From NCBI RefSeq assembly GCF_003945595.2, contig NW_024103452.1:248001-312000 (forward strand): a DNA stretch of 64,000 bases, given 5' to 3'. This DNA comes from Pipra filicauda (Eukaryota > Chordata > Aves > Passeriformes > Pipridae). The translations under genes and the position numbers were made by a program. This document shows positions 51,701 to 60,874 of this stretch, piece by piece (positions within the stretch are counted from its first letter, which is position 1; the number at the start of each line of letters is the position of its first letter). The notes below the pieces were generated by a model. That model did no database searches, was not told the origin of the DNA, and saw only the letters and a list, made by a program, of their open reading frames with translations.

Positions 51701-54700
51701 TTTAAATACAGGAAACAGAGGTCAGGTCACAGGATGACAGTTTTAATTACTACTCTGACTATTGTGTAAGCTGTTTCATATTGATTTTGTGACCTGACTT
51801 CTATTCTCTGGAGTAATTTCCTCCTGGAAAATGAAACCTAACTTAAAGAAGTGATAGATAAGCAAGTCTGCAGAAAAGAGTATTTCCATTTCTTATTTCC
51901 TTTTCACTTACAGATGGTTCCTCATTTAGTTTCTCCAACATCCAGTTTTCCAGTGCCTGGAAGTCCCTAGGGCCTTGGTATTTCAGAGGTTCTTGTCCTG
52001 GTTTAAGCAGCTTTAGGCTAAAGGATCAAAATGTGAGAAAAGAGTGAGGCGAAAATTTTCACACAGGAAACATTCTCAGAAAGCCAACGTGCTTTGCTAA
52101 TCCATAGCAATGCAGCTCAGGCTGCAGTAACAGATCTCCTGACTATTAACATCAGCATCAGACATCTCCCTCAGCTTAAAGGGTCATGGGTAGAATTTTT
52201 TCATTCCCATGTAAAGGAGATTTTTAAAACAGCAAAAAATAAATACCATGTTAAAAATCAACATAGCTCAATATTACTTTGATCAATAACCAAGAGCAAA
52301 TTAAAAATTGTAGCATTTAGTTCTGTGAATCCTATTTCAGTTTGTAAAAAAGCATCCCTTTTGTTTTGTTCACCTCTCTTCATCACCAAAGGAAAAATAT
52401 CTAGCACTTATTTTCCCACACATTTCTTTCTCACCTTTTGTTCCCCAACTGCTCTTGGAATGTAGGACTTTTCATGTGGTATTAAACTGATTAAAAACAC
52501 ACTGAAGCAAGTCAATAGGACAAGGAGATAAGTGACTGCCTGCAGGGATTCAGACTTCATGATTATAACATTTAATAATTGCTATCAAAACTTTTCCATA
52601 AACTACATAAAGCTTCTACTATTAAATATTTAAATTAAAATTTGAACTATATTTGATAAAGGGGTAATATTGAATTCTGACCTAGTCTTATTTTTTATAG
52701 AAAATCAGAGTTTCAATTACAAGGGGAACCTCAGTTCCCCTTGCCAAGCTGTCATTTTGTACAGCTTCTTTTGTTTATTGAAATGTTTTTCTCTCTCTTC
52801 TTGTTCCAGTCGGAAAAAATGAACATATGAAAGTGCTGAAAAACCACATAATGCAAATATATGCAAAAGAGATAGGAACTCCCACTGTCATTTCTATTTA
52901 AGGTATTCTTGAATGTTCCTTGTGATGACAGAAAGTCAAAATAATAAGCAAACAACAAAAGTTAAACAAAAGAACATCTAAAACACACCTCATGGAAATA
53001 CTTTTCAAAATTAACAAAAAAAAAAGGGTAACAGCATAAAAAACTATCTGCACTTTTATTTTCTTCAAACAAGGTTAAGTTTTCCCTGGTTCGGTTGACA
53101 GTATTTATTTTGCAGCACGAAATAATCCTGAAACAACTGTACTAACAAGTGAGGGACCTGCTCAGCCACTTTGATTCTCAGGGGATGAAAAGGGGATGCA
53201 GCCTTTCCTTTGACAGGTGTTTGGAAAAGCAGTGTAGGGATCAGCACATCCTGGACTTGAGACAATACCTCTCTGCCTGAGGAAGCTGTGAAATTTCCCT
53301 TGCTGGACATTTTTAAAAACAGACTAGTTTAAAACTGACTCAGACAGGAAGAGAATTGATATCATGAATTCCCCTTCATCTCTATGTTTCTATGACTAGC
53401 AGATGACTGCCTTGTTATTTATACTTTTCAAGTAGGTGAAAGCAAGCACTAACTATTCATAAATATTCAATGACCTTAAAAAGAGAGAGAGGAAAAAAAA
53501 TGCAGCAATTACACATCCATTGATTTTTTCCTTATTAAAAATCTCTGCCACTCTTTCTGTTTTACAAGGAGCAGCACCACAATCTAATCTATTCAAATAT
53601 GCCAAGACAACAAATGCTCGCTTTTGGAGATATTAAAATAGAGCTGCAATGTGCACTATTTCTTGGTAAAAAGTTATTTCTTGTGGAACTCAGCCACACA
53701 CTGCCCTTAAGGACAATTCCTATCTCAACAAGGACTATGCTATTAATAACTCTAAACTTCTACTCAGTCACACTCATCTGCATCCAAGTGGGTGCAGCCA
53801 GGAGCGCATGAAAAGTTCAGGCTGTAGCTGGAGTCGGCAAAAACACTGGACAAAGTGAGCAAAGGGAAGAAAACTGAAAAATACAGGCTGTGCAAGGGCT
53901 AGAAATTATTACATTCTCCACTCATCCCCACTAAGATGAGTACTTAATAAAGCAGTTGAAAGGATCCCATCCATTTTTGCAAGAAGCTTTAAAGAAGACA
54001 CAAGTGAAAAAAAATATATTTTTTTTCTCCTTCCTGGCAGTTAGAAAGGTAACACACGTTACCTTTCTAACCCCAAAGCACCAACCTCTTATAGATACTC
54101 TAGATCATGTTCTGCCTACCAAAGTTGAGGTAGTAAGGCACACATCCCTTATAACAGGATAAGCATAACAACCTTAAAATACAAATTAATTTCTTCTAGA
54201 CCAATGTAAGAAAACTTACCTAGAAAAAAGTCTGTACAACATCACCACTGCTTTGCTAAGTAATACTATTTATCATTTTATGAGTACTAAGTTCACTAAA
54301 AATCTAACAGAACACCTGCAATTATGAATGTTGCAGAGTCTTGACAAACTGGTGACAAATTATTTTTAAAAGTACCATTACCGGAAACCAGCTCTATCAT
54401 GCATATCACAGATGTATAATGTACTGCTGCTTGAGAAAGAGGTACTCCCAGAGAAAACAAAAGGACAATTCTGGACTTCATTTAAACATAGACATTGTCC
54501 AAGACGTAAAAGAGTTTCTTGAAAAAAATGAAAGAGTAACAGTAGTATGTATCACATGATACTTGGCAACATGGTAAAAAGGCTTAAAATGAACATATCA
54601 GATCCAAGGGGCTACAAAGAAATCCACCAAAAATATAGCTTAGAAGTTAGCTTCAAGAAATTGGCAGAGGATCATGGAAAACTGAAAAAGAAAAATAGGA

Positions 54701-57700
54701 GCAGACATCCTTTTATACTTACGTAGGGTATCCTCGTACGCCAAATTCAGAGCACAGTGGAATATCTACAGTACAATCCACTTTAACAACGTAGACTTGT
54801 GGTTTTTCCATGTTGTTGTATTTATCTCCCAAATCGTTCCAAGTTGGCTGGAGACGCTGACAGTGTCCACACCTGTGACAGAAGGAATGAGATACTGTTT
54901 AATAGCTGCTCACGTTTAGAGCTAAATGAATCTATGGAAAAGTCATATGCAGAACAGTAATTCTGATAAATTTAAAAATAAATTTTTAAATCAGAAGTTA
55001 AATCAGTTAAATCAGAAGTCTTCCATTCTCAAGCCCTGTTACATAAGCAACAGCAAATACTATTAAGAACTGTAGCATGCTGCAAACACAGCTCAAGTGA
55101 AAATCAGGAAGATCCGGTAACTTCTTGCTACTACCCTTTTACACTACAAATCCTATGAATACTCCCTGAACTTAGTGAGGCTGTTAATAAAAGCACTGTC
55201 ATTCTCCCAGCTTTCTAGAAAAATCCTGCGAGGCTGTCCAGTTTTGTTTGTTTTTTTTTTTTAAGTTGCTCCCACTTGAAACAGTTTCACTTATACAAAT
55301 GGTTTTGAATACACTTGTAGAAAAGTTGCATGGATTCACACCTTTCCAGGTATCCTGATACCATTAAGAGAAAAAAAAAACAAAATCTTGAGATTTACTT
55401 TAAGACAAAGAATGTCAGTCAGGCACAGTGGGTCACACATGCTCCCACTACGTGGAGGAATACGACCTCCCATGGCATCTTATTCTGAATTGTTATTATG
55501 AAGGGATACAATGTATTATTACTAAAATCAAATATTTCTTAAACATTTAACTTCTGAATAAAGTCCCTCCCTAGTCAGTTCTTTCATGGAGCTTGAATTA
55601 AGAGGAGGATTTTACATTCCTTGGTTCTTTCCCTGAGCAGATGCAGTGATTCTATACACCGAATGAATACTGTCTGGTGTTACAGAACAGAGCATGGAAA
55701 ACTAGGTAAGGCAATCTCAAGTAATTAACCCACTGTGTTTTAAGTGCAACAGAGCTGCCTTGTCCATACATAGCACTGTGATCTCTGATATACACACTCC
55801 TTTCCTTTCCTTCTTTGGATTAGAAATTAGAAATTAGAAATAAAGCAGGAAAAATGTTCATATCTGAATCAGTAATTGACTAGTTAGTCATTCCCAGTTT
55901 GAAGAAAAAAAATAAAATCAATATTACACAGAAGGAAATACAAGACATTTCCCCAAAATACTTTTTCTGAAATTTGTAAGCTGAAAAATATATAAAACCA
56001 AGGAGATCAAAACGAAAAAGAGCAAGACCATGCAACATTACACGCCTGTGTGATGGATGCAGCCCCAGGTACATACACAGTCTTTCACTGCTACTACTCT
56101 ACATTACATCAGTGGGGTTGGAGGAGCTGCCAGTTCCACATCTGGGGCTGGTCCCCACAAGGGGGACGATGGAGAGCTGGGCATCAGCGATGAGTCCTGC
56201 TCTTCCCTCCATGCATGGGCTAGAAAGTTGCAAGCATTCATAATCTCTGTTTACAAACACAAATGAAGATTCAAAAGAGACTAACAAGGCCATAGGAAAG
56301 ACCCATCAAAAAAAGAAAAAAAAAAAGAACCAAAAAACTAACCCCAAACCCTGCTTCTTGTACACCACTAAGGTCAAGAGGTATGGGTGGAAGAACATTA
56401 TTTGTAAGAGTTTGCAGGACAGACCACCCATTTTAATTCTGAGCAACTGTGTGCCACAAGTGCTCGTGCTCAGAGATTATTCTGCTGTAGCGGCACCTAC
56501 AGAGTACCAGGCTGTTCTGCCTCATACAGGTCAGCGTTCCTCCCACAGTATCAGCATTTCTCATCTGCAACACTGGATGGCAGAGTTCCTGGGCCAGGAC
56601 AAGAAGGGATGTACAGGTACACAAGGAGCGTATGTATCAAACTTGCAGATACTGATAAGCCCTCTGCAGTCAGTGGGGAGGACAGACATTTCTGGAAGCC
56701 ACCAGTAGAGCTTCAGCTCTGCACTCAACAGGGCAGCTCCACAGCAAGGTATAGCACAAATCCTTATCCAATTAAAAATGTATAACGGTATAAAAAGCAC
56801 AGGACCAGTCTCGTTCTGGACAAAAGAATCCAGCTAAGGTAAAATCCAGTCAACAGAGTTCAATTCAACAGCAATGAACTCTGGTGATTACGTCTGCTGC
56901 AGCTCTGCAGACTTCCAGTGGTTTACCAAGAAAGAATGTATGTTGAAATGATCTGTATGAGTCAAAATAATGTAGTGAAACTACTCATTTCAGATTCCTT
57001 CCAACTAAGGAACCAGGAACCTTCTCGCTCCTCTGTAGAGACGCAACTGGCATGGCGAAAAACTCAATATCTTGTGCCACCAAGATAGTAACCTGCTCAT
57101 CGTTCTGTCTCCAAGGGTAGCTACCAAGTGGGGCAGCCTTATGAATAAAAACCTTATGACATCTGATGGCAAATGACTCAGAATGCTCTCTTCTTGGAGT
57201 ATCCTGCAATATTTGGCACAAATGTAGGACCACATGTGTAGTGCCACCATTTGGGAGTGAGGTCCTCAGCAACATTTCTTCCAAGAATCTGGAAAAGAAG
57301 GGCTTCTCCCCTGTAATTACAGAGGGCAGTCTTTGAGAAGCATTAGGAGATTTGCACATCACCCTGGGGCAAGAGCTCCAGGTCTGTCAGGCTGCCCCCT
57401 GATCCCACTGACAATAAAACTACTGGTGTGTATAAGCACCTCTCTCAGGCACTTGGATGTTCCCTTTGTCCTTCTCTTCCCCTTGGACCTGAAATCTGGC
57501 CCTGTTGCTGCCTATCAGCAGCCAGGAGTCTAGACCAAGGGCCCTGAAGCCAAGACACAGAGATTTGGAGGACATTTGCTAAGGATGAAAAGAACATCCA
57601 GAGAAGGCTCAACAAGTCTGGGAAACGACACAGGTCTCTCACACTTAAGCTGGGCAGAGATCCTTAGCCCTCCCAAAGGCACAGCATGATCCAAGTCTGC

Positions 57701-59366
57701 AAGGCCAGCACTCCCTTTGATCCATACAGAGGATGTGCAGCATACACTGGACTCTGCAACAGCTCTTTTGGCACAGGGTCTCACAGTGTGGCAGGATAAA
57801 AAAAAAACTCATCTGGTTTTAGGGGTGCCCATGAAACACTCAAAGTGTGGACAACCACAGATATCATCACCTGAAAGCAGAAGCACTCCTGCTCTGCATG
57901 GGCATTTCTCAGGCCTTACAGCACTCTCAGGCACTTCACCAGCAAGTCAGGCATCCCTCCACTTTTGTGATCTTCTCAGAACAAAGGCTCTTTGAAGCTT
58001 TCACTTAACATTTTCACATGGCATAAATAAGTCAATGTTAATAACAACAACAAAAATAGTTCCTCAGTTTTGAAAGAAAATGCTTTTCTGCTGTTGATTT
58101 CAAAAGACTCTGATATGCCTAAACAGCACTGTGTAGCAACAGATAACTTTGGACCAAAACATAACTTTTGCACGTTTTTCTCTTATTTTAGCTAAATTAA
58201 AGAAAACTTGGGAGAAAAAAAAATAAACCAACAAAAAGACCCAACCAAACAACCCTAACAACAAAACTCTCCATAACCTCTACCGGATATCAGTAAGTCA
58301 GGTAAAAAAAGGTGGGGGAAGAGGCGAAGAAAAGAGACTATGAACAATCATTAGAAAGACCCGGAGATGAGAAGTAGTGTCCTCTTAACCAGGAATATCC
58401 AGCAAAGCCTTGTTCCCTCATTCCTCTCAACCATTCTTGTGCCAAATGTACCAGTCCAGGACAGAAGTCCAGCAGGTCTCTTGCAAACCTGAGAATTCCC
58501 CAGCTCTCCTTCGGATACCTGGCGGCCTTGGGGACACAGCACTATAGTTACAGCTCTCACTTGCAAACTCGCTTTTAAATTTCATGACTGCACAGAGAAC
58601 ATAAAGTCTGCAATGAAAGCATCTGGGGGGCACAGGCTAAGTAAGTGACGGTCGCCAAACAGCAGCTGCTCTCGGTCTCTTTGAGGAACGGCGTGAAACA
58701 GAGCCCGGGGAGGGACCGGGGCTGACCCAGCCTCACCGACCGGCGCAGCGGCTCCCACCGCGGGCCCCACGCGGGGGGCACTGCCGGCTGCCACGGGGCG
58801 GCTCCGGGCGCCGATCGGTTGCGCTCGATGACCTCAGAGATCTTTTCCAACCCAATTGACTCTGTGACTCTGTGCAGGGGGGCGGTCAGCGCGGCCGCGG
58901 AGGCCCGGCCCGGGCACACGCGAGGCTGCAGCTCCCCGTCCCCCAGCCGGCCCCGCAGCCCCCGGCTGCCATTCCCCGCCTGTTTCCCCGCCGCCCCCGG
59001 CCGCGGGGCTCGGGGCGGCGCGACCCCGCCGCCTCCCCCGCCGCCGCCCGCCCGGCCCCGCCGCCTCCCGCCGCCACGTCAACGGGGGAAGAGGCGGGCG
59101 GGAGAGCGCCGCGCCGGCCGGGCCGCGCCGGGCTCCGCCGCCCCGGGTACCCACCACGGGGCGAAGAACATGACGAAGTGTGGGGCGGCGGCGGCGCCGT
59201 GCCGCAGCATCTCCGCGCTGTAGAGGTGCCGCCCGTGCGGGTCCGCCGCCGCCGCCGGCGGGCCTGGCTCCGGCTCTGCCCGCCCCGGGCGGCCGCAGAG
59301 CACGGGGCCGATCACGGCCAGGGAGAGGACGCGCCACCACGCCGGGCTGGAGCGGAGCGGAGCCAT
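36647..59366 (-). CDS. TXNDC5: Thioredoxin domain-containing protein 5 (ERp46/EndoPDI), complete, 10 exons
   Basis: ER-lumen protein disulfide isomerase that introduces and rearranges disulfides in secretory proteins. Exons in transcript order: 59366-59155, 54872-54723, 52017-51912, 50615-50519, 48628-48513, 46321-46235, 43306-43166, 40390-40308, 37476-37347 and 36769-36647. Every border is AG/GT and the phases join into 414 residues plus TAA (human is 432). A hydrophobic signal sequence covers about residues 10-25. Three thioredoxin domains carry CGHC active sites at C72-C75, C200-C203 and C332-C335, each preceded by APW. Each domain also has an RGYPT-type cis-proline loop. The C-terminus is RDEL, a KDEL-type retrieval signal. 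ATG 59366 is the first ATG in frame and has Kozak context GCCATGG. The proline-rich linker before domain 3 is the least conserved part. Nothing is broken. Confidence 0.98.
36770..37346 (-). other. TXNDC5: TXNDC5 intron 9
   Basis: 577 bases; ordinary intron with nothing else visible. Confidence 0.93.
37347..37476 (-). CDS. TXNDC5: TXNDC5 exon 9 (thioredoxin domain 3 active site)
   Basis: Acceptor TTTCTAG, donor GTAAGT. It encodes [20 protein letters not shown], then [19 protein letters not shown] and NRFS. Confidence 0.97.
37477..40307 (-). other. TXNDC5: TXNDC5 intron 8
   Basis: 2.8 kb; holds only a 16-bp tandem duplication and short homopolymers. Confidence 0.92.
39152..39183 (+). repeat. 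16-bp perfect tandem duplication
   Basis: GTACTTCTTGCCTACA occurs twice in a row without a mismatch, in TXNDC5 intron 8. Confidence 0.9.
40308..40390 (-). CDS. TXNDC5: TXNDC5 exon 8 (start of thioredoxin domain 3)
   Basis: Acceptor GGAGCAG preceded by 22 consecutive T on the coding strand; donor GTAAGA. It encodes [20 protein letters not shown] then FIKFYAPW. The W codon is split with exon 9, as in domain 1. Confidence 0.96.
40391..43165 (-). other. TXNDC5: TXNDC5 intron 7
   Basis: 2.8 kb, AT-rich, with the poly-T tract at its 3' end and an AT-rich patch with repeated TTAGAAATT words near 41.28 kb. Confidence 0.92.
40398..40419 (-). repeat. 22-base poly-T tract before TXNDC5 exon 8
   Basis: Twenty-two A on the + strand, i.e. 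T on the gene strand, end seven bases before the exon 8 acceptor and form its pyrimidine tract. Confidence 0.9.
43166..43306 (-). CDS. TXNDC5: TXNDC5 exon 7 (end of domain 2 and Pro-rich linker)
   Basis: 141 bp, 47 codons, acceptor ATTGTAG, donor GTAAGT. It encodes [20 protein letters not shown], then a linker rich in proline, glutamate and alanine ([20 protein letters not shown]). The linker is the part least like human TXNDC5. Confidence 0.95.
43307..46234 (-). other. TXNDC5: TXNDC5 intron 6
   Basis: 2.9 kb. A perfect 10-bp inverted repeat with a 2-base loop lies at 44265-44286. No gene seen. Confidence 0.92.
46235..46321 (-). CDS. TXNDC5: TXNDC5 exon 6 (thioredoxin domain 2)
   Basis: 87 bp, 29 whole codons, acceptor AAATGTAG, donor GTGAGT. 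It encodes [20 protein letters not shown] then LLWFRNGEK, with the cis-proline loop of domain 2. Confidence 0.97.
46322..48512 (-). other. TXNDC5: TXNDC5 intron 5
   Basis: 2.2 kb, containing the TA/ATGT compound microsatellite. No gene seen. Confidence 0.92.
47429..47486 (+). repeat. Compound microsatellite (TA)n and (ATGT)n
   Basis: (TA) runs with C and G interruptions, a short AGAGAG, then five ATGT units. It lies in TXNDC5 intron 5. Confidence 0.88.
48513..48628 (-). CDS. TXNDC5: TXNDC5 exon 5 (thioredoxin domain 2 active site)
   Basis: Acceptor CTTAAAAG, donor GTAGGT. It encodes [19 protein letters not shown] and then [19 protein letters not shown]. The CGHC motif (residues 200-203) lies whole within this exon, unlike the split motifs of domains 1 and 3. 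Confidence 0.97.
48629..50518 (-). other. TXNDC5: TXNDC5 intron 4
   Basis: 1.9 kb of AT-rich intron; nothing recognisable. Confidence 0.92.
50519..50615 (-). CDS. TXNDC5: TXNDC5 exon 4 (linker and start of thioredoxin domain 2)
   Basis: Acceptor CATGAATAG, donor GTAACT. It encodes the linker [17 protein letters not shown] followed by [15 protein letters not shown]. It ends in phase 1. Confidence 0.95.
50616..51911 (-). other. TXNDC5: TXNDC5 intron 3
   Basis: 1.3 kb; nothing recognisable. Confidence 0.92.
51912..52017 (-). CDS. TXNDC5: TXNDC5 exon 3 (end of thioredoxin domain 1)
   Basis: Acceptor ATCCTTTAG, donor GTAAGT. It encodes [19 protein letters not shown], then [16 protein letters not shown], the last strand and helix of domain 1. 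Confidence 0.96.
52018..54722 (-). other. TXNDC5: TXNDC5 intron 2
   Basis: 2.7 kb with the perfect hairpin at 54040-54071. No gene seen. Confidence 0.92.
54040..54071. repeat. Perfect 14-bp inverted repeat (hairpin)
   Basis: GTTAGAAAGGTAAC (54040-54053), loop ACAC, then its exact reverse complement (54058-54071). It lies in TXNDC5 intron 2. The stem is too short for a typical microRNA precursor. Confidence 0.95.
54723..54872 (-). CDS. TXNDC5: TXNDC5 exon 2 (thioredoxin domain 1 active site)
   Basis: Acceptor TGTCACAG, donor GTAAGT. It encodes [20 protein letters not shown], then [18 protein letters not shown] and GVRGYPT. It contains both active-site cysteines and the cis-proline region of domain 1. 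Confidence 0.97.
58812..58876 (+). mobile_element. CR1 LINE 3' tail fragment inside the TXNDC5 CpG island
   Basis: GATGACCTCAGAGATCTTTT, CCAACCCAATTGACTCTGTG and a second ACTCTGTG form a CR1 3' end in + orientation, antisense to TXNDC5. It lies in intron 1, about 280 bases from exon 1. Confidence 0.8.
59074..59081 (-). promoter_or_regulatory. UPRE-like site TGACGTGG in TXNDC5 intron 1
   Basis: CCACGTCA on the + strand reads TGACGTGG on the gene strand. This matches the unfolded-protein-response element core bound by XBP1 and ATF6. It lies about 75 bases after the end of exon 1, inside the CpG island. TXNDC5 belongs to a family of ER-stress-responsive chaperones, so the location makes sense; function is inferred. 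Confidence 0.5.
59155..59366 (-). CDS. TXNDC5: TXNDC5 exon 1 (signal peptide and start of thioredoxin domain 1)
   Basis: Starts at ATG 59366-59364. It reads [20 protein letters not shown], then an acidic/Ala-rich spacer, [13 protein letters not shown] and HFVMFFAPW. The donor is GTGGGT. The W codon of the first WCGHC is split across the junction. The exon is extremely GC-rich and lies in the CpG island. Confidence 0.95.
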
Positions 59367-59484
59367 GGCAGCGCCGTGAGAGCAAGCGGGCAGATCCGCG
59401 GGCGGCCGCCCCCGCCTCCCGCCCCGCCCCGCCCGCGGCCCCCGCCCCGCCCCGCCCGCCCTCCTCCTTCCTACCGGCACCCCC

Positions 59485-60150
59485 TGCACACGCACCCGCA
59501 CCCCTCCTCTCTGGAAATAAAGAATATTCTGAAAGCCCTAAGATGTTGTTTACATAACACATGATGTCTATTTTTATATTACATATGTTTTAGACTGATG
59601 TACGGATTTATATAAAAATTTTAAATGGTAACAAATTTTTTTGCATACACACGCATACGCTCCTTTCTGGAAATAAAGAATTTTATAAAGGCTTTAAAAT
59701 ATTGTTTTATTTATATAACATATCTATTTTATATCATTTATTAATTGGATTGATCTATCAATTTATATTGAATTTTTAAATCATAACAAATTTTATGTTT
59801 TTTAATATACGTACTCATTTCTGGGAAAAAATAATTGTGTAAAGGCCTTAAAATATTATTTATATAACATATCTATTTTTAGATCATTTTTAATTAGTTT
59901 GATCTATAAATTTATATTAAATTTTTAAATCATAACAAATTTTATATTTCAATATGCATACACACCCCTTTGTGGAAATAAATAATTTTATAAAGGCCTT
60001 ATAAAATTATTTCTATAACATATAATATTTATTTTATATAATATATTGATTAGGTTGATCGATAGGTTTATATTAAAGCTTAAAATAATTTTTTTAAAAA
60101 ATTGTTGTATGTACACATGCACATATACTGTGATGAAGCCTTTTTACAAT
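59485..60150. repeat. AT-rich tandem array, period about 155 bp, about 4 copies plus a partial fifth
   Basis: Units begin near 59485, 59642, 59800, 59955 and 60106. Each starts with a TGCATACACAC-like stretch, then CTGGAAATAAAGAA at 59511, 59667, 59821 (altered) and 59972 (altered). AAAGGCCTTAAAATATT, TATATAACATATCTATTTT, TTGATCTAT and TTTTTAAATCATAACAAATT follow in the same order. Copies 2-4 look alike; copy 1 is more diverged and its head runs into the C-rich promoter. I know of no named family with this unit. Confidence 0.85.
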
Positions 60151-60187
60151 AAATCAGTGATAAAAAGACAGGCATGGGGTCACCGGC

Positions 60188-60232
60188 CCAATCAGTAGTC
60201 GTGCTGTGCCTCTGGGAGAAAGCCCGGCCAAT
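60188..60232. promoter_or_regulatory. Pair of CCAAT boxes upstream of TXNDC5
   Basis: CCCAATCAG (core 60188-60192) and GGCCAATGAG (core 60228-60232) are spaced exactly 40 bases apart in a small GC-richer patch (about 60165-60350). The flanks fit the NF-Y consensus, the second copy better than the first. They are about 800 bases upstream of the TXNDC5 ATG, beyond the AT-rich array. Confidence 0.4.
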
Positions 60233-60477
60233 GAGGTCCTCAGTCCCAGCTCCATGCCCAGCTGGGAAGAGGTCTCCATCCCTTGTTTCTCCTGCCCTGC
60301 ACTTCTTGCCTGCTTCTGGAGGAAGGGTGCTCACGCTGCTGAGAGTGTTCAAGGTGTAACAGTTTAACAATAATCAGTAAATAATAATATTAATAATAGT
60401 AGTAGCAAATAATACTAAAAGATAATCAATATGAGATAGCTGCAAGCTGATATAACGCAGGAGAGGGGGCTATATTT

Positions 60478-60602
60478 CATAGAATCACAAAATGGTTTGG
60501 CTTTGAAGAGACCCTGAAGAACATCTGGTTGCAACCCCCCTGCCATGGGCAGGGACACCTTCCACTAGACCAGGTTGCTCCAAGCTGACCTTGGGCCCTT
60601 GC
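60478..60602 (-). mobile_element. CR1 LINE, 3' end, - strand
   Basis: Read on the + strand it begins CATAGAATCACAAAATGGTT and contains CCTGCCATGGGCAGGGACAC, CTTCCACTAGACCAGG and GTTGCTCCAAGC. This is the reverse complement of a typical avian CR1 3' end. Confidence 0.92.
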
Positions 60603-60874
60603 GGGGGTGGGACATCCAACTTACCTTTTGAGCAAACAGACCTCTTCCTCTGCTGTGTGTTCGGGTCCCAACCAGAAGGTTTTGCTTAACTCAAAGCACA
60701 ACAAGCTCAGGCCAAACCTGAAATGTAGGAGTAGCATACGTTGAAATGAGTGATGTCACATACAGAGAATTGAAGGCACTAAACAAAAAGCCACTCGGTG
60801 AGGTGGGTTATTGCCAAGCTTGTGTGCCTGTGGTTCTGGACAGCTGGAATACGGTGTGGAATGGAAGGAAGCCC

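Larger units (their letters stand above)
54873..59154 (-). other. TXNDC5: TXNDC5 intron 1
   Basis: 4.3 kb. Its 5' end is part of the CpG island and holds a CR1 tail and the UPRE-like site. From about 56.3 to 58.0 kb the base composition is more balanced than the neighbours and open frames of up to 125 codons occur on the - strand. I could not assign this stretch to a gene or repeat. Confidence 0.9.
58680..59510 (-). promoter_or_regulatory. CpG island and TXNDC5 promoter region
   Basis: A very GC- and CpG-rich block covering exon 1 and both its flanks, in an otherwise AT-rich gene. Between about 59405 and 59461 the coding strand carries many GGGCGG-type GC boxes, 40-95 bases upstream of the ATG. 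No TATA box is seen, so a dispersed CpG-type start site is inferred. GC content collapses abruptly at about 59510, where the AT-rich tandem array begins. Confidence 0.85.

Noticed and set aside
54040..54071. microRNA precursor at the perfect hairpin
   Set aside because: A 14-bp stem with a 4-base loop is too short, and the flanks do not extend the pairing.
56985..57362. 125-codon - strand open frame in TXNDC5 intron 1
   Set aside because: No recognisable domain and no retroelement motif that I could see; left as an unassigned region.
59367..59501. In-frame upstream extension of TXNDC5 exon 1
   Set aside because: The extension would need a GTG start; ATG 59366 is the first in-frame ATG, has good Kozak context and gives a proper signal peptide.
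58834..59564. Long open frames (230-242 codons) in other frames of the CpG island
   Set aside because: Ala/Gly/Arg/Pro-rich frames with few stops are expected from very high GC; the real coding frame is TXNDC5 exon 1.
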